NCBI GenBank assembly: GCA_947095535.1
Contig: OX352773.1
Coordinates: 259,493,590-259,557,589 of the forward strand
Source: Poecilobothrus nobilitatus
Lineage: Eukaryota; Arthropoda; Insecta; Diptera; Dolichopodidae
Length of the DNA: 64,000 bases
Reading direction: 5' to 3'
The notes under the pieces were generated by a model. The model made no database searches, was not told the origin of the DNA, and was given only the letters and a program-made list of their open reading frames with translations. Made by a program: the position numbers and the translations under genes. Positions 58,871 through 64,000 of the stretch are shown piece after piece. Within the stretch, counting starts at the first letter, position 1; the number at the start of each line of letters is the position of its first letter.

Positions 58871-60214
58871 AACGTTGTATGTATAATTCTCATCAAAAGT
58901 TATTGAAGTTATTTTAAAGTTAATATTACACAATTATTTAGTCATTTTTTCAATTTTATTTTAATAAAAAAATCTAAAATAGTATCTTCAAAAATTTTTC
59001 ACTTAAATATCTAATTTATATTTCATAAAATATTTCATAATATTTGTATTTTAAGATGGAGGAATCTTCAAAAGATATTAGAAGACATACTATATCAGTC
59101 TTTTTATATAGATTTTATTCACAAAAACCCTCTCCCCTGCGTAATAAAAATTATAGAATACGTCCTGTCGCTGTTTACATATTATAATTACCAGGTAGAA
59201 AACAAAGGTAGAAAATTATTTTAGATAAGATTTGTGGCAAAGGAAAAAATTTTTTTTTTTTTTGGCCAACTCCAGAAAACTTACAATAAAACAACTAGAC
59301 ACATCATTTAAAGATATTTTCTTATTGAACAACAAAAAAAAAAGCTCAAACCTTAAAAAACAATTCACAAAAAATAAAAATGGAAAATTTTCTTTAATTT
59401 CGAGTGGGAAAAAACCAGAAAGGGTTGAATTGTGTAACTTATTTCAAAACCCAATAAAATAATAAAAAAATAAATATCTATGTATATATATATATATATT
59501 TATAACTTTTAGATAAAATTTTAAAATATTCAAGTAATTTTGAAATATTTTCTTTTGTAATAAAAATATAAAAAAAAATAATTTTATAATAGTTATTATA
59601 AAATTTTAAATTTTAATTTTAAAACTTTCTTTTAGAGACCGTAATATTGAAAAATGATTTATTGAGGAAGGAAATACATTATTTTATTTTTTTTTTAATA
59701 TATTCCTGTCGGATATACTTTTAAGGCGGTCCGGATGTATATACTTATACAATTATCATAACCATAAGTATATATATATATATAAACACAATAATATTAT
59801 TTTTATCATTAATTATCAAGAAATTATGAAATTTAGGAAATTTTCTTGGAAAATTTTTAATTAATTTTGATTATTTCTTTTTGTATTTTTTTGTTCTTTG
59901 ATATTTTTATGAAGTTTTTATTTTTTTTTTTTTATTTTGAATACGTACCTATAATGAATAAAAATTAATTTAAAAAATTTTGACGTAAGTATAGTTGTAT
60001 TTTCTACCTTCATTGATAATTCTTTGAGTTAATTAAATAATTCTAAATACCAATATTTTATTAGAAGTTTGTCCGTTCCGTTATTCAGTTGTATTGGCCC
60101 CTCAATAGCTATAGAACTGAATCTTATCTTTTAATTTCATTAATTTTGTCCAACTTCTGCTTTTATTTCGAATACATATAGATACCAAAAGCTATTCCAT
60201 ATAGATTTTATTTT
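58871..60214. other. A/T-rich DNA, nothing assignable
   Basis: 59060-59190 and 60060-60130 are of moderate complexity without identifiable content. 59232-59460 is open but lysine-rich low complexity. Confidence 0.55.
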
Positions 60215-60475
60215 AAAAGGTAGGTTAAGGTTAAGGTGGCTGTCGAAAAGGCACACTTAGACCGTATTTGATCCATTGTGATAGAAACTTTTCTGTCCCA
60301 CTCGTTAAAACCAATTTGAGCTTTTTGCAAAGCGAAGAATATTCTTAACATTTTTACCAATTCCTATCTCGCAAGTTCATCAGCTTTTTCATTTCCCGGA
60401 ATGCCTCGATGATCTGGTACCCAGCAAAGTTGAATGCTAAACTGCCTAGCCATTTCGTTCCTAAAAGATAACATT
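60215..60475 (-). pseudogene. LINE RNase H domain fragment (fossil)
   Basis: Minus strand: RNEMARQFSIQLCWVPDHRG then IPGNEKADELAR (60465-60370), then a stop. WVP-H-GI-GNE-ADELA is the diagnostic C-terminal RNase H motif of I/R1-type non-LTR retrotransposons (the His and the Asp of EKADELA are catalytic residues). In the same frame after the stop: ELVKMLRIFFALQKAQIGFN then EWDRKVSITMDQIRSKCAFS. The middle of the domain is upstream and lost. It may be the same family as the C-terminal piece at 45010-45270. Confidence 0.8.
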
Positions 60476-60810
60476 AGCAATAAAAAAAAATTTAATTTTA
60501 GACAATGTTAAAGTCCCTATATCTGTATTTTATACTTGTTTTTGTAAAACAAAAAATTTCTTAAAATATTGAGTAGAACTTGACTTTACTGTTTGAATAT
60601 TCAATGTTTTCGGCTATTTAAAATATACCTCTGGGCCTAGGGACTGTAATCCATAAATGCTTTATATATTAATTTTTCTGAAGTTTTGTAAAAGTTTGGT
60701 TAACAGAAAGACGAATTAATTTGAAATTTTTGGAAATGTGTTGTAAATATATGTAGGTAGGTAAAGTACGTATACGCAAAATCATAGATTTATTAATATT
60801 AAAAATAAAA
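60476..60810. other. Unassigned A/T-rich sequence
   Basis: No supported feature. Confidence 0.5.
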
Positions 60811-60950
60811 AGGGCCACGGTGACCTAGTGGGTAAGAGCGTATAAATTAATTTCCCCTTACGACATGTACAGCCATGCATGAAAAGGAAAAGCTGTGTAA
60901 TTTCCTTGTTACATTTATTTTTGGTGCACGGAAATGTACTTAAAAAAAAA
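60811..60950 (+). mobile_element. tRNA-derived SINE (family S), copy 5, B box deleted
   Basis: GGGCCACGGTGACCTAGTGG has a perfect A box TGACCTAGTGGG. The T-arm and first hairpin arm are deleted, leaving CCCCTTACGACATGTACAGC and CATGAAAAGGAAAAGCTGTG. The 3' end GGTGCACGGAAATGTACTT is followed by a clean A run (60939-60950). This copy shows the 3' end best. Confidence 0.8.
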
Positions 60951-61125
60951 AACAACAAATAATACTAAAAATAGTAAAATAAATAAAAGAATAAATGTTT
61001 TATAGAAAAAGGAGTAATTTTCCTCTCCTTTTTATTTATCTAGTTTAGCATGCTATTGACTGATTAACATTAAATTACGATAGAAATTATTTCCCAGAAA
61101 AAATCTTCTTTTTCATTGAAACTTT

Positions 61126-61165
<40 letters not shown>

Positions 61166-62483
61166 ATAGTCGGACTTATTTGAAGATCTAGATCGATTGA
61201 TTCATTTAAAATAATCTTTCGAATTTTTTTTTGACAAAGCAAGAAAGAAGTATCCAAATAAATTTAAAAAGGAAGTTTTTCCTGGAAAATGCATAATTTT
61301 GTAATAAAAAAATTTGTGATTAATTTTTCATTTAATTGAACCTTCTCTATTTAAAAACATTCTCTTTTCAAACAAAATTAACTACTACATAAATAATTAG
61401 AGCGTGTGACGCGCATTATTTTGATTATGGATGTAAAGATGCAACATTAGGATGCAACATTAGGATGCAAAGTCTATAAAAAAAATATGATCTAAAATAG
61501 CTATTCTTATATGTAGGACTTTTTTGAAAATGCATTTCTAATTTGTAACTAATGTGAAATATGTTTGTCTATCAAAAATTGATAAAACTGCAAAAAAAAG
61601 TATGTTTGAAAATGAAAAGCTGCCATTGCAATGTGTTTGAAAATGTTAAATAAACATGCAAAGAAAATTTTGCAGTGTCACCTATTTTTTTTTTTTATTG
61701 ATGAATTGAAAGGTGTTGGAGTAGGATTAACTAAGAACTTTTCTTACTGTAAATATTTATTTTTGTTTTGCCATTTCTGCAAGAAAAGAAATTTATTTTT
61801 AACTTAGAAGTGCATGTGGACTCTGAATTTTCAAAAAACCCCTATATTTTTATAATATATCACATTTCAGTTAAGTTAAAAGTCACACCAAGGAAAATGT
61901 GTTTTTAATATAATTAATCATTTTAATTTTTAAATCTTATCACATAACTTTATCAATAATTACAAATCAATTTTACAATGTTACCCAATATTTATTACCC
62001 TCTTATTTATACAACACAGAATTTTTTTTTCATAAAATTTATTATTTGTTGACTAATAGCTTTAATTTATTTTTTTATTTCCGATATAAAGCTAAAGTAT
62101 AACAAATTATTGATATTATCTGGAAATATTAAATATGTAATATGTCATTCCTCCATATGTTTTTTTTTAATATTATATCAAATAAAATTATTATAATTTT
62201 AATAACAACAGATTTAATTATAGTTATTTCTATTATATACTATAGATTAAGGCTACATAAATTATATTTTACATGCCCTTGTATAAAAGCTTATATTAAG
62301 TGCTCTTCAAGTATCATAATATGTAATATATAGTTAATTAATCAAGTAAAGTCTTTAAAATGCCAATACAAATTGATTTTATTCTTAACAAGTGGTATAA
62401 AAAATATTTATCTTTACTTAAAGGGATTATATTATGAACATATTTGTGAATGCTATTGTGCTTAACTTTGAACCAAATATTGA
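60951..62483. other. A/T-rich DNA with (AT)n and a short tandem repeat
   Basis: An (AT)17 microsatellite lies at 61129-61162. GCAACATTAGGAT is tandemly repeated at 61441-61466. No genes. Confidence 0.6.
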
Positions 62484-62526
62484 TACTTGAGGATCCTATT
62501 TGTTAAGCTTAGAGGATCCTCAAGTA
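62484..62526. repeat. Perfect 14-bp hairpin with GGATCC core
   Basis: TACTTGAGGATCCT (62484-62497), a 15-base loop, AGGATCCTCAAGTA (62513-62526). One bulged base lets GATAC/GTATC extend the stem. A further TATCCTATGAGGATCATG follows. It looks like the ends of a very short inverted-repeat element, but no copy elsewhere was seen. Confidence 0.85.
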
Positions 62527-62935
62527 AGTATCCTATGAGGATCATGAAAACCTATAACGATCAAATATAAAATAAAAATTGCAGTTATAGTATATTAAGA
62601 CGAATTTCTCATTTGCAGATTAATATCAATCTAAAGTTAATTAACCCCTCCTAACGGAAGGGTTTAAATATTTTAGTTAATTTGTGAAAATTGAAATCCT
62701 CATATTAGAGAAGAAATTATTGAACAAAATATCTAGCTCACTAATTGAGTAAAATTCTTAAAAATTAAAACAAAAAAAGGTAATTATTTAAAGAAGGCAG
62801 AATGAAAACTAAAAGTTTTTAAAGGTCAATAAAGGTCAAGTTTTTTAAAGATCAAATTAATAAAAACAATTTTGAACACTGTAATAGAATTTGTTAATTT
62901 TATCAGAATTTCATTTCAAATCACTTTGTTCAATT
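62527..62935. other. A/T-rich DNA, nothing assignable
   Basis: AAAGGTCAA is repeated near 62821-62840; otherwise nothing. Confidence 0.5.
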
Positions 62936-63510
62936 TTAGGGCAATCCTGTATAATTAAGAAAAACTGCTAATACATGAAAAAAACTTAATCTTCGACCTT
63001 TAATTTTTGAATTTTACTTCCGAAAAATTTGTACAGTTCTTTAGTTACAAATTACAGCAAATTTTTGTTTTTTTTGATTCCAAATAGTTCTTTAACAGAA
63101 GGTAACACAAAAAAAATTTCTGAAGTAACTTATTCTTAGTTATGAAATATTTTTCTTTTTCAAAAGCGCAATATCTAGAAGTGTTACGGAGCTATGAAAG
63201 AACAAAATCTTATTTTTATTTAACGGTAAATTTAAATACTAAATTTAATAAAGACAAAAAAAAAAAAGTTCAGTTGTTTAACGCTTTCAGATTAAAGAAA
63301 ATATTAAGCAGAATATACACATATATATAAAAATAGGACTTTAAGGAGCTGTAGCTTTGTAACATAGAAAATATATAAACAACATTTTTTGAATAGATCT
63401 ATGGTTGATTTTTAATTTTTTTACCTATATATTAAAGGGTGTAAAAGTTTTGTAAACAGACGGTTGATCGAACGGATAAAGTAAAACTAATAAAAATATT
63501 TTTCAAAATC
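62936..63510 (+). repeat. Family X dispersed repeat
   Basis: It opens with TTAGGGCAATCCTGTATAAT then TAAGAAAAACTGCTAA. It passes through GGTAACACAAAAAAAATTTC, TTTAACGGTAAATTTAAATA and AAGGAGCTGTAGCTTTGTAA, and closes TTTTGTAAACAGACGGTTGA then ACGGATAAAGTAAAACTAAT. Both ends agree with the copy at 17040 in opposite orientation. Confidence 0.7.
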
Positions 63511-64000
63511 TGCTAAAAATAGTTATCAAAACCAGAAATTGGCATAGTCATACAGTTTACATGAAATTATAATTCATTAGATTCATTAGATTTAATTATA
63601 TTTCAATAGAGATGGGAAGAGGTGCTAAAACTTTTAAGCTTGTATCAACTTATAAGAATGTGAAATTAAAATATATTATAAATTTTTCACTGAAAAATTA
63701 ATCTCTAATCCTTTTGTCCTTTTAAAATCCATTCAAAAAATATTGTTATTTATTAAAAGTGCAAATTTTTTAAAAATTTAATTTTGTCAATTGTTAATTT
63801 TAAGTGGCTATTTAAAATTAAAATAAAATTCAATGTCAAGTGGAATTACTTGACATATAGAATTTTTTTTAATAGAATGACGATGTTTAATAATTTTTTT
63901 TTTTTGTTTTTGTTTATTTATCGGACAAAATATATAATAAATTAAATAAATAGATAGATATATATGTGTATTGCATATATGTAAGTATATAAGCATATAA
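63511..64000. other. A/T-rich DNA to window end
   Basis: Simple sequence only. Confidence 0.6.

Overview
The window looks like intergenic or deep intronic DNA from an insect, most probably a fly. It is extremely A+T rich (about four fifths by eye) and full of homopolymer A/T runs. I found no convincing host protein-coding exon, no rRNA and no intact tRNA. Almost everything recognisable is a decayed or non-autonomous mobile element. The fly assignment is an inference. It rests on (GTCC)n-bearing elements of the mini-me/DINE-1 (Helitron-related) type, on a mariner remnant with DD41D spacing (the rosa group, known from tephritid flies), and on the LINE, pogo and piggyBac fossils.

Layout. 1-6.1 kb: transposon end fragments, then two diverged copies of one Helitron-like family (family H) head to head at 3399-4962 and 5301-6123. 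6.2-8 kb: a foldback composite carrying an internally deleted pogo-like element (6751-7653). 11.4-12.2 kb: a piggyBac transposase fossil. 13-18.8 kb: copies of a dispersed repeat (family X), a GC-ended inverted-repeat element (14446-15271), and a pogo-type MITE (18063-18721) interrupted by a second MITE with an 8-bp target duplication. 21.9-22.8 kb: a large hairpin. 24.6-25.2 kb: a LINE 3' end. 28.5-31.1 kb: a third family H copy, inflated by a homogenised 307-bp dimeric tandem repeat.

35.4-42.5 kb: tRNA-derived SINEs, two LINE reverse-transcriptase remnants, and two base-for-base identical 135-bp repeats 4 kb apart. 43.5-51 kb: more SINEs, a LINE RNase H terminus, a family X copy, a second Helitron-like family with a 140-bp tandem repeat (48567-49489), and a LINE C-terminal fragment. 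51.8-55.4 kb: a foldback of short degenerate words, then a third Helitron-like element with an internal duplication. 56-64 kb: the most complete SINE, the DD41D mariner with both ends, a LINE 3' UTR, a LINE RNase H fragment, a plus-strand SINE, a BamHI-core hairpin and a last family X copy.

Nothing here forms an operon or pathway. What links the features is shared architecture: terminal hairpins on the Helitron-like elements, a hairpin conserved behind the tRNA head of the SINEs, and repeated foldback designs. All coding remnants carry stops or frameshifts, so each is annotated as a pseudogene. Long stretches between elements are simple A/T-rich DNA and are recorded as such.
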